A DNA stretch of 64,000 bases from Vombatus ursinus (GCF_900497805.2 NW_020954615.1:9145415-9209414), one strand, 5' to 3'; counted from the stretch's first letter, positions 10,640-21,738 are shown. Notes: generated by a model not told the origin, from the letters alone. Made by a program: numbers and translations.

Positions 10640-11130
10640 ATCACTCCACTTGGAAGTACATTCCATTTGAGGAAGACTCTACTAGGATATCCCTTCTTTA
10701 ATTGAACAAAAACCTTCCTTTTTTTCCCCCACCTTCATCAATTGATCTGATGTCTGTGTTGAATCAGAATTGTCTTATCCATCTTCTAAATGGCAGAACT
10801 TCCAGTGCTTGAAGGCAATTATTATGGCTTTCTTCAACTTCCCCAATTAGCATTCCTGTCTTCTCTAGGATAAGCACCCTCTTGTTCTTCCTGTTGATTT
10901 GAAGATATATGCTTGAGACTCTTTATCATCCTAGTCACCTTTCTCAGGACACTACCCAGTACATCAATGTTCTTCCTCAAATGTAGTTTTCAAACTAAAT
11001 ACACTAATCTGAATGTGGTCTGATTAGAATAAAGCAATACTGTGCCTTAATGATATGAAGGAGTACATTATTGTATCTCCTTTATACTAAATTCATACTA
11101 TCAGTCTTTTCATACGTATGGTGCTTGATG
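10640..11130 (-). mobile_element. L3/CR1 LINE 3' end, antisense
   Basis: The series 'gcttgaaggcaattattatg', 'gtcttctctaggataagca', 'tcatcctagtcacctttctc', 'caatgttcttcctcaaatg' and 'gaatgtggtctgattagaat' reproduces the antisense order of the conserved CR1/L3 3' region. That region is well known from birds as 'ggtgcccagaactgnac...ccagatgtggtctgacc'. It is strongly diverged, so it is an old insertion. Confidence 0.75.
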
Positions 11131-12298
11131 TTACAAATATAGAGGTTTGAATTCCAGTATCACCATCATATATTCCCTTAAAGCCCCCCCCCATTTTTTT
11201 TTCTTTTGGCATATCGTGTCCATGCCAGGATTCAGGATCAAGTATGTAATGATAAATATAGAAAAGTTAACTTACTGGCCCATTCAAAATCTAATTGTCT
11301 AGACTAATGATTGGTGGTGATGTATTGGCCAAATTTAATTTTGGTTAGTCATTTCAGCTGCCTTTCTATCATTATCATTAACCAGAACTGCTAAAATTGA
11401 GCAAAATGGACTCCTTTTCATTTAAAAATGTCCTCAGCTAATTCCAACACACTCACACACACACACACACACAAACACACACCTTTGGGAATGCTCACTT
11501 ATCTCAAAACATTTCAATCCAAAAATAGATCTGGCCACACATAGTTTTAGTTGTTACTTCCTTCCCTCCCTCCTTCCCTTACTCCGTCCTTTCTTCCCTC
11601 CATCCCTCCTTCCCTTTCTTCCTTCCTTTCTTATATACAAACTATGAATGGCCATCACTTCTGGATTAGAATGGATTGGAATACAATTTGAGATGGTCAG
11701 ATATCCCAATGCAATTGTATCCAAAATGAATAATGTTTGTTGAAAATTGGTTTATAAAATAAAATAAATCTTACACAGCCATCCCATCTCTTGGATATGA
11801 CTGCATTGTGAAACTGTTTGAATAACCCAATTAATTCTAATCCATATAAATTTATGTCCATGTATACTTGTTTTTTTGAAAAATCACCCAAACTGCACAT
11901 GACCATCCTTATTTGGAGAATCAATGTATTGAGATATAGGAGCACTTCCAGAATGCATATGTATTGAAATTTCAACATTTGTTATAGAAAACTCTTTTTT
12001 GTTCTACTTGGCATGTTGGAATTATTTTGTTTTTGGTTAGTTATTGTTAACTTAATAATAAAGAATAAATTTTAAGAAGTGAGAGTCACTACCCTGCGGT
12101 CAAGTAAACAAAGGAAAAAAATGTACAGATATCTAAAATTCATACATCTCATTATACTTTTTTAACCAATAGGAGGAAATATCATACAGAATTATGAAGT
12201 TGTAATTATGCTAAAAGCTAATAATGACAATTTTTTCCCCTCAGATGAAATTCCACATAGTAAAAATACATATGTAGTAATATTACTCTGACTTATTT
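11131..12298. other. Unassigned, with CA and CTTC microsatellites
   Basis: Contains a (CA)n at about 11449-11482 and a CTTC/CCTT-rich tract at about 11558-11632. The rest is AT-rich with no repeat family I recognise. A 93-residue frame at 11697-11978 (minus) has no recognisable domain. Confidence 0.5.
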
Positions 12299-12299
12299 T

Positions 12300-12378
12300 T
12301 CCAGGCAGCTTGCCGTGTTGGAAAGAACATTAAACTTGGAATCAATAGATGTGATTAGTGGCTGACTATGAGGGCTGT
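12300..12378 (+). mobile_element. MIR-class SINE head fragment
   Basis: 'tgttggaaagaacattaaac' and 'ttggaatcaatagatgtga' match the tRNA-related 5' head of MIR/MAR SINEs in sense orientation. The remainder is absent. Confidence 0.45.
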
Positions 12379-12379
12379 T

Positions 12380-13095
12380 CATAGTGAGAACAATTGAACT
12401 AATCCTGACTTAACTCATGTGCAAGATAAGGGAAATTATATTTGACTCATTTTATCAAGAAAATACTCCACTATTACTCAGTCTGTCCTTAACCCTATGC
12501 AAATGGACATGTTTCCACTACTTTGCCGAAGGAGTGATGAGGCGGTCATTTCTTCTTGAACCCTTTCAGGCTTTACTTGTAATTAGACAATTTCCCCACC
12601 CCCTTGGCTTCAGAGACAGAGACACCCCAAGATCCTCATCATACATATTTCCTGCAGTGAGTCCCTAGGCTCTTGCCTGCGAAGGATGATTCCTACATTT
12701 CTATCCTCGCCCTATCCCAATATCATGTTGTAGATCAGAATGCATTGGGATACAGTATGGATGTGCTCTCTTTCTCCCTCTCTGAGCTCCAGATTTCATT
12801 TTGAAACTTCTGCATGCAATTATTATGCAACATGGGGTGTATAGGTTGTTCAAGGAGGAATGGCACCTCTGGTGTGAGGGCTACTCATCCACCATTTGTG
12901 TCTGTCTGACACTCACCTCTAACATGTGGCTCTCAAATCCCCGTAAACCATCTCAAGAGACAGACTAAACCAGGTTGAGTGTAATTGACAGCCCTCAAAG
13001 CTATTTATGGGTTATGGTGGTGTCTACTCCAAACATCTGAACATTTTCTGTGGCAGAATGGACAGATGAAAACATTTTGTTTTTCCAACAGCAGT
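12380..13095. other. Unassigned, no feature recognised
   Basis: Slightly less AT-rich than its surroundings. Short frames (12417-12668 +, 12985-13173 +) have no identifiable domains or splice-bounded exon structure. I cannot exclude a small conserved non-coding element here. Confidence 0.4.
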
Positions 13096-13099
13096 TCCT

Positions 13100-13326
13100 G
13101 TGGAATGTTTAGAGCTTGGTCAGACATTGAAGATGCCAAGATCATCCTCTGCATGCCAGACCATCACCTGTAGTGCTGACTTTTGTTTTGTTACTGGACT
13201 TTACTGTCTCTGGAAAAGAGAACTTTGCACAACTCTGCCTCAATTAAACTCATTTCATTCACAAGTCAAGATATCACTATATCATTGGTTGTCTTCAAAT
13301 ATGAAGGAGAAACAGCAACAATCATA
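13100..13326 (+). mobile_element. RTE-clade LINE 3' UTR fragment, sense
   Basis: The order 'ctgcatgccagaccatcacc', 'ctgacttttgttttgttac', 'tcattcacaagtcaagatat' and 'tatcattggttgtcttcaaa', with a terminal 'aaacagcaacaat', parallels the antisense copy at 21490-21690 and the 3' end near 63880-63945. All three carry the RTE signature 'ttggtcctctttgagaa...aaggacaa'. This copy is the most diverged. Confidence 0.65.
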
Positions 13327-13374
13327 TAACATTGAACATTGATGCTTTCTGCATTTTGTTCCTCATCCCCTTAA

Positions 13375-13485
13375 TAAACTGAAAATTCCCTCAGGGCAGG
13401 GACCCTGTGTTATCTTAGCTACTGCCTGTTCTCTTTAGCTGTACAGGGCAGGACTCACAGTAAGTGATGGGCTTTGCAAAGGGTT
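13375..13485 (+). mobile_element. Possible L2 3' end fragment
   Basis: 'ccctcagggcagggaccctg' and 'cacagtaagtgatggg' resemble the L2 3' terminal block (ctcnagggcaggga...cacagtaagt). The final TTGATTGAT-type repeat is missing. Confidence 0.4.
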
Positions 13486-13499
13486 ATACCTATAAGACT

Positions 13500-15095
13500 G
13501 GATGCAGAGCAAAACTACCTAACAATGAGAGCTGCTCCAAAGGCAAATGGGCTGCCTCACTACATAGTGGACTTTCCTTCACTGGTTATATTTAACATTA
13601 TCTTCAAGTAGGCAGATCTTTAAGTACACATGAAGCCTACTTGCCAGAGATGCTGTACAGTAGATACTTTTTCAGATGTATGTTGGACTGGATGACTTCT
13701 AAGGAAGTTTTTAGCTCTGAGACTCCTTGCTAGATATCAGACTTAGAACCCTGAATTATACTCAACAGATATTTGTAATATTTATTATAATTTATTGCAT
13801 TGATAGCATTATTCTAAGTTTTCTATATCATTGTCAGATAACAAGGACTTAATTATGGATTAGTAGTGATTAAATGTTAATTGCTTAGTGAAAATTATCA
13901 TGGATTCCCATTGGGGAGATAATTTAACAATGAACCACTTCATCATTCTGAGTGTGAAACAATGAGAGAAAGTCAATCAGTTGATAATTGGACAGGAGGT
14001 AGAAAATTAAAAACAAAGCAAAAATGTTTCTAATTCAATACCAAAATCAGAAAAGAAAAAAAAATCTGCACAATCCACTAAATATTTGCTGGAATAAGAG
14101 AGAAAGATAGTCCAGATTGACACTGGTAGTCTGGTTATAGTTTAACTCTTCTTTCTCAGAAAGTATTCATCTATCTGTCTATCTATCTATCTATCCACAT
14201 CTATAAATCTATGTCTATCCACATCTATCTATCTATCATTTCTTCATAATGTTCTATTGGAATATCTTACTGTGGGATATAGGTGGCCCTGGGTTCTCAG
14301 AGACTCTGCAAGCTTGAGACATTTTTTGATAGGTTGCATCACATTACAAGTATTTCAGATAAGGTGTCAGGAACATATACTGACTTCTGAGGAACAGTCA
14401 ATCCAGATATATTTATGAGTATTAGGCTGGTCATTCAGTGAATCTCAAAGCCTTGAAAATTCATGAAATAAAGAAAAAAATATATAAAATTCCCTCTTAT
14501 TCCTATTTGGCCCTCTTGCTCTTCTGCAATCATGTAGTCAAGTAGCAGAAAATAGGAGAGAAGGGCTAAGAAATGCTCAGTTCATGAAATGCGTAAGCTT
14601 TTTTTTTCCCTTTGACAATCTGAACCAAAAGTATTTGTGCAGTGTCCCATAAGTAGACATACTGCTGAAGGAACTGTAATGGGTCAATTTTGGAAGTGGA
14701 ACTTGAAGACAAAAAGGAGATTCAGGTTAATGAGAAGAATAGTGCTAGATTTTCATTAGAGAGATAAGAAAGGAATTAAGAGAGTTGATGTTCCCAGAAG
14801 TCAAAGTCAATGGGAAATAAATTTTCATGCAACATTCTGTCATCTTAGGCTACCGTTCACAAAGTAAGCCACCAAGAAAATAATTGGTATGCATTTGTCC
14901 CCATCTGTTGTCAAGGATAAAAAGGCAAATATATTCTTTGAAGAAAATGGTAAGACCATCCACATTTAATATCTTTGTACTTTCAAGGATTTCAACACAA
15001 AGGGGGCAAAGGGTACTATGCCAAACACATAAGCAAAACACATGCATATAGACACACACATATATGAATAAATAAAAATATTAAAGGCTTAAGAT
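13500..15095. other. Unassigned AT-rich DNA with TATC microsatellite
   Basis: A degenerate TATC/ATCC array spans about 14168-14240. Near 13680-13720 a 'ttggactggatgacttctaa' block resembles the end of old hAT/MER5-type or MIR-type elements, too short to assign. No credible coding region. Confidence 0.45.
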
Positions 15096-15099
15096 ATAA

Positions 15100-15205
15100 A
15101 ATTTGTGAAGTCCTGGAGATTTAAATAGAAAAAAAAATAAGACAGCCCCTGCTCTCAAGGAACTCACATTCTACTATGGCAGCCAATACATAAGGAAAGT
15201 TTCAG
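15100..15205 (-). mobile_element. L2 3' end fragment, antisense
   Basis: 'agcccctgctctcaaggaac' followed by 'tcacattctactatgg' is the antisense of the L2 terminal block (ccattagaatgtaagctccttgag...gggact). Confidence 0.55.
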
Positions 15206-15411
15206 TGGCAAGTCAGATGAAAAGACTCTTTATGGTGCAAACTCAAATAAAATGATGATTCCACTTCTCTAATATTATTTCCAGTGATAAAATAATAGCA
15301 ATTTTTATGTTAAACCACTTGACAGTCACAGGACATTTGGTGGTAAGAATTTTCTCTTTTGACTCTTTATTAACTATGGTTGTAATATCTGCAGAAGCAG
15401 TTGATTTTTGT

Positions 15412-15655
15412 TGTCATTCAGCCATTTCAGTTATGTCTGACTCTCCATGACCCTATTTTGGGTTTTGTTGGCAAAGATACTAAAGTGGTTTTCCATTTCC
15501 TTCTCCATCTCATTTGACAGATGAGGAAACTGAGGCAAACAGGCTAAGTGATTTGTCCAGGGTCACATAACTAGTGTCTGAGGCCTGATTTTAACTCATG
15601 AAGATGAGTTTTCCTGATTCCAAGACCAGTGTTATCTCCTCTGTGCCATTGAATC
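15412..15655 (-). mobile_element. MAR1-type CORE-SINE, antisense
   Basis: 'gtctgactctccatgaccct', 'gttggcaaagatactaaagt', 'agatgaggaaactgaggc', 'ggtcacataactagtgtct' and 'ttttcctgattccaagacc' show the same tail-to-head order as the copy at 65-300, but better preserved. The tail block 'gagtcagacataactg' (reverse strand) resembles RTE/Bov-B 3' ends. Confidence 0.8.
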
Positions 15656-16489
15656 TTTATAAAGATTAATTCCCAGGGTGATGGCTGTGGTCATTGGGCT
15701 AAATGCCCTGCTATTTTCCAAGGCTTTTCAGCTCTAGGTTGATGCTGTCTGGGAGATGATGGTCAAGGTTTTAGTGGTGATTTGACTGGTCTGACACATG
15801 CTGCCTTCTTTTTCTCCCTCAGGGTAGTCTGCTATATGTTTGTGGAGGTATATGAATGTGTATGTGCACATAGCTATGTATATATGATGAAAGGTATGGT
15901 TTAGAAATAAGGAATAAGAGGTCAATAGCCTGATCTAATCATTCTTCCACTAGTCTGCTGAATGTCTCCTTCCTTCTCATTTTAACTCCCTGAGAAATCT
16001 ATCTCTACTTGATGCCTCCTCTACTGTCACTCAATCCTAAACTCTCTTCAGTCTGGCTTCCAATTTCATGATTAAACTGAAACTGTTCCCTGCAAAGTTA
16101 GCAATGAGTTCATAATTGCCAAGTCTAATTTTGAATTTTATCAATCTTCATCTTTGTTTTTGTCTTGTTTTTTTTTTTTTGCAATCCTTTGTTTGCTATC
16201 CCTACTTTATTTTTTCTTCAACTGTATAGCCTTTAGCACTTTTGATCAGTATCTCCTCCTGGATATTTTCTCTTCTCTACCTTTTCCTGGCATTGCTCAC
16301 TCTTGGTTCTCCTCTGACCTATCTTACTACTCTTCAGTCTCCATTGTTTGATTTTTCTTCAGGTCAGTCTCACTAGCCTTGCGTATCTCCCAACATCTTG
16401 TGCTGGGTCTTGTTCTCTTTTATTTTGCACTATCTCACATGATGAACCCACTGACTCCTATGGGATAAATTAGAAATTCTATGCACATA

Positions 16490-16800
16490 ATGGTTCATGT
16501 GTATAAACACACATGTATTCATATTTACATATATATACATCTATAATACACATGTCCATTCACATACCAGAATGCATGTGTGTGAATGTGCATGCATATA
16601 TACAGATATATCTCTATAGAAGAGAGACAGACAAATAGATAGTAGATATTAGATGATAGGTGTTATAGATAATGTAGGTAGAAATAGAGAGAAACAGAGA
16701 GACAGAAATAGAAACAGAAACAGAGATGAGGATAGAGTTAGAGCTAACCACAGAGACAGAAATGGAGATGAGATTAGAGACAGAGATAGAGATGTAATTA
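16490..16800. repeat. TA/CA-rich and GACAGA/GATA-rich microsatellites in L2
   Basis: acacatgtat-type repeats to about 16610, then a purine-rich 'gagagacagaaatagaaac' stretch. Interrupts the L2 sequence. Confidence 0.8.
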
Positions 16801-16959
16801 CTTTCCAATCTTAGTCTATCCCTCTTGATCTCCTGTAGAATCTGGCATCTCCAAGAGTCTTTGTGATATCTTAACTTAAATGTCAAATAACCATCTCAAA
16901 CTCAACCTCAACATGTAAAAAAATAGAATCCACTATCATCTCAAACTCTTCTCTCTTAT

Positions 16960-17070
16960 TTTCTTTCTTTCTTTCTCCTTCTTTCTTTCTTTCTTTCTTC
17001 TTTCTTTCTTTCTTTCTTTCTTTTTTTCTTTCTTTCTTTCTTTCTTCTTTTCTTTTCTTTTTTTTTTTAA
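16960..17070. repeat. (CTTT)n microsatellite
   Basis: Long ctttctttcttt array with a few single-base interruptions and a terminal T run. The Lys/Glu-rich frame on the minus strand is an artefact of it. Confidence 0.95.
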
Positions 17071-17912
17071 CTATCATGGGGAATATCATCGTCCCAGACA
17101 CAGAAGCTTGCAAGTTCAGCATCATCCACAATTCCTTACACTTAACTAACATATCTCATTTTTGGCATTTGCACCTTTGCAGCAGTCCACAAATATTTAT
17201 TATATAAAACCATTCCTATATGTCCCCTTTTTCTGTACTCATTCAATCAACACTTTGATCTTTTGATCTTGGTACTTTTCACTTGTTGCCAAAGTCTTAC
17301 AATAGTTATTTATTTTTTTTACAATTAGTTCCTTGCCTTGACTCTCCATCTCCCCCTAAGTGACTAGATCAATTTTCCTAAAATTCCTAAAAGTCCAGGT
17401 TTGACTATGTCATCATCTCCCTGCTCAATAAACTCTCATTGTTCCTTATTACCTTCAGGAGCAAACTTAAGGTCCTGTTTTAAGAATTTCAATCCCATCA
17501 CAATCTTCCCCTTCCTACCTTTCTAATCTCTTTTCCCCTTCAGATACCCTATTGTCCTGTGACACTGACCCACTTAACTGGTCTTCAGCCTGGATACTCC
17601 ATCTACTTACTACCTATTGCCCTTCCTAGTATGACATCCCTCCTCATTTCTATTTCCTGGCTTCTCAGGATTCCTTCAATGCTCAGCTCAAAGCCTAATT
17701 TGCTCACAAGGCCTTCCCTAGCTCTTTCTCTCCGCTGCTAGGGTCTTCCCTAAGAGTACCTGTCATTTGCACTGTATAGATCTTGTAGATCCATAGTTGT
17801 GTTCACGTCCTATTCTTCATTAGAATGTGAGCACTGCTTTTGTATCTCAGATGCTTAGCTCAATTTCTATCACACAACAAGAATTTCATAAATTTTGATT
17901 GATTATAGAAAT

Positions 17913-18088
17913 CATAGATTCAAAAATGTATAGTTACCAGAAACCTTAGAAATGTCTAATTCATTCATTTTACAAATGTGGACACTGAAGCCTACAAGTG
18001 TTAAAAATCTGCTGAAAGTCATACAGAAAGTAGGTGGTAGACTTAGGATTCAAACAGTAGTCCTTTCAATGTGAATCACATTCCTTTT
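17913..18088 (-). mobile_element. MIR-class SINE, antisense
   Basis: 'agaaatcatagattcaaaaa', 'catttt acaaatgtgg' context, 'gacactgaagcctacaag' and 'gtcatacagaaagtagg' fit the diverged antisense MIR subclass with a 'tagaat...tctagttc' tail. It directly abuts the L2 terminus. Confidence 0.6.
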
Positions 18089-18169
18089 CTATTGTATGAT
18101 ATTGTTAACATCAGTCATCTTACTATATAAGGCAAACATTTTCTTTAAGAAAGAATTTGAAAAAAAACT

Positions 18170-18480
18170 GGAAACATCAAAGGGGTTCATTGACTGAAAA
18201 ACACCTGAACAAATTATGTTATATGAATGCACTAGAATATTAACATGCCATAAGAAATGACAAGAATGATGAATTAAATTAACACTTCAACAGGCATAGT
18301 AAATGATGCAGGGAGAAGAAAGAAGAATCAAAGGATCACTCTATGTAATGCCTAACATAATATAAATAATACAATTCTAAAAAATCAAATACTCATGAAT
18401 TGAAATTAAAAAAAAAGAATTGTCTCCAAATAAGTGATACTTGAATGAAGAAAGGATTCCCAAAGGAAGAAATATGAAGG
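18170..18480 (+). mobile_element. Old L1 fragment: ORF2 C-terminus and 3' UTR, sense
   Basis: 'ctgaacaaattatgttatat', 'gaatgcactagaatatta' and 'catgccataagaaatgac' are the plus-strand version of the L1 ORF2 C-terminal block (WLNKLWYMNVMEYYCAI-type). The same block is seen in antisense at about 23960-24000. Heavily diverged. Confidence 0.6.
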
Positions 18481-18839
18481 ACTTTAATTGCTCAGGTATC
18501 AGCAATGCATGCAATGTTACTACAGAAATTTCAATTGACCAGGGACTTTGTCCTATATGTTTTCCTACTGAAACCTCTTTGTTTCTGGAAATGTGTTAAG
18601 TCATGTGCTATTACAACATTAGCTCATTGTAAAGCTAGGAGCAATAAAAGGTCCCTAAGGTCCATTTGTTTCCTTCCATTACTGTGTAACTGAGTTTATA
18701 TTAAAAGAAAAGTTATTAGTATAATCACAATTGCTCAGGTTCTTTAGCTTGGCAGCTTCCTACCATTTATTCAGAGATTTATCTTTCTGCTTTAATTTAA
18801 ATGTATATTGATCTCTACCTAACCACTAAACTATTTGTG

Positions 18840-19190
18840 GTTGAAGCAAAATTCAAGTTACTGGAGCTGATAAAAATAACTTGGAGCCAGATTAAAAAAA
18901 AATTTAATATCAAATTGAAGAATGCATTAATAGGGGTAATGCAAGATCATTTTGGAAATATAGGGTATAGGAAGATTTTGAAAAGCTTCTTAATGAATGA
19001 CAAACAGAGGGTTTTGTATTTATTCTAGCAGCAACAAGAAGTTGCTGTGGATTTTGAGGAGGGTGGGATATTCATTTTGTGCCTTAAGAACATTTTTTCC
19101 CCCAGAGGCAAGAAGGATAGATTGAAAAGGAGAGATAGTATAAAATAATGTAATGATGCAATTGAAAGTTGATTTGAGTCCAAATAGAGT
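18840..19190 (-). mobile_element. L2 fragment, antisense
   Basis: 'gagggttttgtatttattct', 'agcagcaacaagaagttgct' and 'gagggtgggatattcat' align in order with the antisense L2 coding region ('ttgatcctagaggcaatagggagcc...gagcaggggagtgacat'). Strongly diverged. Confidence 0.45.
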
Positions 19191-19194
19191 GGTA

Positions 19195-19440
19195 GCCAAT
19201 TTAAAGGAGGGAAGAATACAGTGAAGAGAAGAGACAAGAAGAAAGGCAAAGAATGGGAAAGAGAAGAGAACAGGAAAAGAAGAGAAAGGGAGAGGAGAGG
19301 AGGGAACAGGAGAGGTGGACAGAAGAGTGAAAAGGAGGAAATGTAGAGAGGAAAGGAAGATTTGAAGAGAGAGGAGAGAGTGGAGAGGGGGAAAGAGGAG
19401 CAGAGAAGAGTGGAGGAGAGAGAAGGAGGGGAGTCCAGTT
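19195..19440. repeat. Long degenerate purine (GA/GGA) tract
   Basis: About 240 bp almost entirely A and G on the plus strand, with units such as gagaagagagg and ggagagg. Frames on the opposite strand are Ser/Leu/Pro artefacts. Confidence 0.9.
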
Positions 19441-19573
19441 TATGTTTAGGGGAAAATGGAAGTATAACGACTTAGTAAAAAAGATTGAAATATCATGAAA
19501 AAGATCAGAGAAGAACAATAGAGATAGGTATTATAGAAGGCAAACAGAGCATTCTTTCTGATGGGGATGGAGT

Positions 19574-20027
19574 TTGTGTTGAGCCCCTAAAAGGAAAAAA
19601 AAAACATGTCTTTGAGACCTGGACCCCAAAGCCCCTGAACCCAGATTTCTGGACTTCACCTGAGGCACTGGGCCTATCCCAGGCAATAATCCTTTTAACT
19701 GTCCTTTCAGTGTGGCCCTCATTATCTGCACCTGGCCCACCATAGGCTACTTACCACTCCTCAATCCCATCCATATCTTTCTACAGTCTTTCTGCATAAA
19801 AATATCAGTCCCATCTTCATCAAATGCACAGATTCTTAAAGTCTGGCCCACTTGTATTGGCCTCACAAATAGCACAGACTCACTAGAAGTCTGGCCCACT
19901 TCTATTGATGTTACAATAAACGAACTACTTGGACTGATAGAAGACTTGAGTGTTCAAATTCTTTTGAGGCAGACTCCTGCCATATACCGTTGGATTTTGG
20001 GGTTCCTAGCATTCCTAGACTGCAACA
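19574..20027 (+). mobile_element. Probable LTR fossil (solo LTR of an endogenous retrovirus)
   Basis: About 450 bp with a plausible LTR layout in sense orientation: a U3-like region with two imperfect copies of 'agtctggcccactt', an AATAAA signal near 19915 and a U5-like stretch. The block 'tcaaattcttttg' is shared with the solo LTR at 46981-47351, hinting at related ERV families. No internal retroviral region adjoins it. Ends are uncertain and no target duplication was identified. It is an old, decayed relic. Confidence 0.45.
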
Positions 20028-20528
20028 TTTCTACCACACTGAGTCCTTGTCTCTGAAGGGAAAAATCTACTTCATGTTTCCATTTCTTCTATAAGTTGCA
20101 GTATTTTATACCTGTTGGTGTGTTATGTGTAAGTTTTTTCCTTCTATTTTCTCTTCCCCTACATGCACTTTGAGCAGTACAACTCTTTAAGATCCTCAGT
20201 GTACTGTCAGTTATACTAAGCCAGTGCTCGATTTCTTGTGACCCTATAACCTCAGTAAGAACTTGTGTTTGGAGCTACATGTGGTGATAAGAGATTATTT
20301 TCATATGGCCCATTACTACAGTTTATCATGAATTAACTCTATGTACACTTTTTTCTCTCATTTTATTTTATTTTTTCTCAATTACATGTAAAAAAAAAAT
20401 CTTTTTTTTTAAATGTTGAATCCTAAATTCCTTTTCTTCCCCTTCCCTTCCCTTTCCCCTCCTTGAAAAGGAAGTGATTTGATATAGATTGTACAAATAC
20501 AGTCATGCGACACATATTTTTATTTTAG

Positions 20529-20744
20529 TCATGTTGCAAGAAAGAAAACATTGTTAATGACTTCAACTAGCTTTTTAGTTGATTCTCTAGGCCTCTCTAA
20601 GTATACCATCTTGTCATCTATAAAGAGTGATGGATTTTCCTCACTGTCTATTCTAATTCCCCCACTTTCCTTTTCTTCTCTTATTACCATTGATGCCATT
20701 TCTAGTGTAATATTGAATAATGATGATAGGCATATTTGACTCAC
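20529..20744 (-). pseudogene. L1 ORF2 reverse-transcriptase catalytic-core remnant
   Basis: The 71-residue open piece reads 'SSLFNITLEMASMVIREEKE' and then 'FIDDKMVYLERPRESTKKL'. It aligns with the L1 RT 'LLFNIVLEVLARAIRQEKE' and FADDMIVYLENP catalytic block. The first residue after F differs from the usual A, but both catalytic Asp are present. The reading is open only locally, so it is a non-functional fossil of the enzyme that copies L1 RNA at nicked target DNA. Confidence 0.75.
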
Positions 20745-20848
20745 CCCTGATCTTGTTTGAAAGGCTTCTAACTTATCCTCATTATAAATAATGCTAATGT
20801 GTGGTTTTAGATAGATCTTATCATTTTAATGAAACTCCATTTATACCT

Positions 20849-21107
20849 AGGTGGCAGCTAGGTTACTCAAGGGATAGAGTGCCAGGCTGGGATTGAGAAA
20901 AAAAATTGAGTTTAAAACTGGACTCAGACACTTACTAGCTCTTTGACCCTGGTCAAATCATTTAACCTCTGTTTGCCTCAATTCACCAAAGAAGGAAATA
21001 GTAAACTACTCCACTATCTTTGCCAAGAAAACCACTGGAGAGTATGTTCCATGGAGTCATGAAGAGTCAGACACAAGAAAGCAACTGAATGATAACAGCA
21101 ACTATTA
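20849..21107 (+). mobile_element. MAR1-type CORE-SINE inside L1, sense
   Basis: Starts 'ggtggcagctaggttactca', with 'gagtttaaaactggactcag', 'caaatcatttaacctctg', 'tatctttgccaagaaaacc', 'catgaagagtcagacaca' and the tail 'gaatgataacagcaac'. Full length with an RTE/Bov-B-like tail. It splits the L1 RT sequence. Confidence 0.8.
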
Positions 21108-21307
21108 ATTTCTAGTCTTTCTAGAGTTTTTAATAGGAATAAAGATTGTATTTTATCAAAAGCTTTTTCTGAATCTATTGAGATAATTATGATTTTGTTG
21201 GTTTTGTTATTGATATGGTCAATTATGCTAATAGTTTTCCTAATATTGAACCAGCCCTGAATTTTTTTTTATAGAAATTTCATCTGGTCATAGTACATAA
21301 TCTTTGT

Positions 21308-21692
21308 GGTTTTGTTGTTGTTCATCCTTCATTCTTTTTTTTTTTGGTAAGGCAATCAGGGTTAAGTGACTTGCCCAGGGTCACACAGCTAGTAAGTGTC
21401 AAGTGTCTGAGGCTGGATTTGAATTCAGGTCCTCCTGACTCCAAGGCCGGAGCTCTATCCACTGCACCACCAAGCCACCCCTGTTCATCCTTCATTCTTA
21501 AAGAGGACCAATGACATAGAAAGGGTGATGTGTTGACTTGCACATGAATTGGATTTTAAGCGAGGCACACTTGCTCAAAATTGTTAGACTCACTCCCTCC
21601 ACCAGAGACACTGAAGTCTCGTAGCAAGACAAAAGTCAAGATGACTGGTGATGGCCTGAGATGCAGTGGGTGCCTTTGGCCTTTATAAATTA
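21308..21692 (-). mobile_element. RTE-clade LINE 3' end inserted in L1, antisense
   Basis: On the plus strand it begins 'gttttgttgttgttcatcct'. After an inserted SINE it continues with 'aaagaggaccaatgacatag', 'gacttgcacatgaattggat', 'agacactgaagtctcgtag' and 'ggtgatggcctgagatgca'. The reverse complement ends '...tcattggtcctctttaagaa tgaagga...aacaac', the RTE 3' terminus also seen at 63880-63945. L1 ORF2 sequence resumes after about 21695. Confidence 0.75.
21337..21482 (-). mobile_element. Young MAR/MIR-type SINE inside the RTE, with 17-bp target duplication
   Basis: A T run at 21337-21345 is followed by 'aagtgacttgcccagggtca', 'cacagctagtaagtgtc', 'tttgaattcaggtcctcc' and 'ctctatccactgcaccacc', so it is an antisense SINE with little decay. 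The 17-bp 'gttcatccttcattctt' occurs at 21320-21336 and again at 21483-21499, a perfect target-site duplication. This makes it the most recent insertion in this nest. Confidence 0.92.
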
Positions 21693-21738
21693 AGGTTTTT
21701 GTGACATATTGCTGTAATCTCCTTGCTAGTGTTTGATT

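Larger units (their letters stand above)
15920..17912 (+). mobile_element. L2 LINE, RT region to 3' terminus
   Basis: A roughly 2-kb L2 in sense orientation. Early blocks ('cttggttctcctctgaccta', 'gtgctgggtcttgttctc') fit the region upstream of the YADD motif. 'tctcaaactcaacctcaaca' at about 16893-16912 fits the 'LKLN' segment of L2 RT. From about 17395 ('gtttgactatgtcatcatct', 'attaccttcaggagcaaac', 'ctcagctcaaagcctaattt') it follows the L2 3' region to the terminal 'ttttgattgatt'. Two microsatellites (16500-16800 and 16960-17070) have expanded inside. No intact frame remains. Confidence 0.75.

Noticed and set aside
16960-17152. Lys/Glu-rich minus-strand frame, considered as a nuclear protein fragment
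   Set aside because: It is the reverse of a CTTT microsatellite inside an L2.
19025-19518. 105-residue Ser/Pro/Leu/Phe frame resembling a membrane protein
   Set aside because: It is the pyrimidine strand of a degenerate purine tract; hydrophobicity is a by-product of T-rich codons.
21337-21482. SINE head considered as a tRNA gene
   Set aside because: A- and B-box-like sequences belong to a tRNA-derived SINE; no cloverleaf with intact anticodon arm can be drawn, and a target duplication shows it is an insertion.
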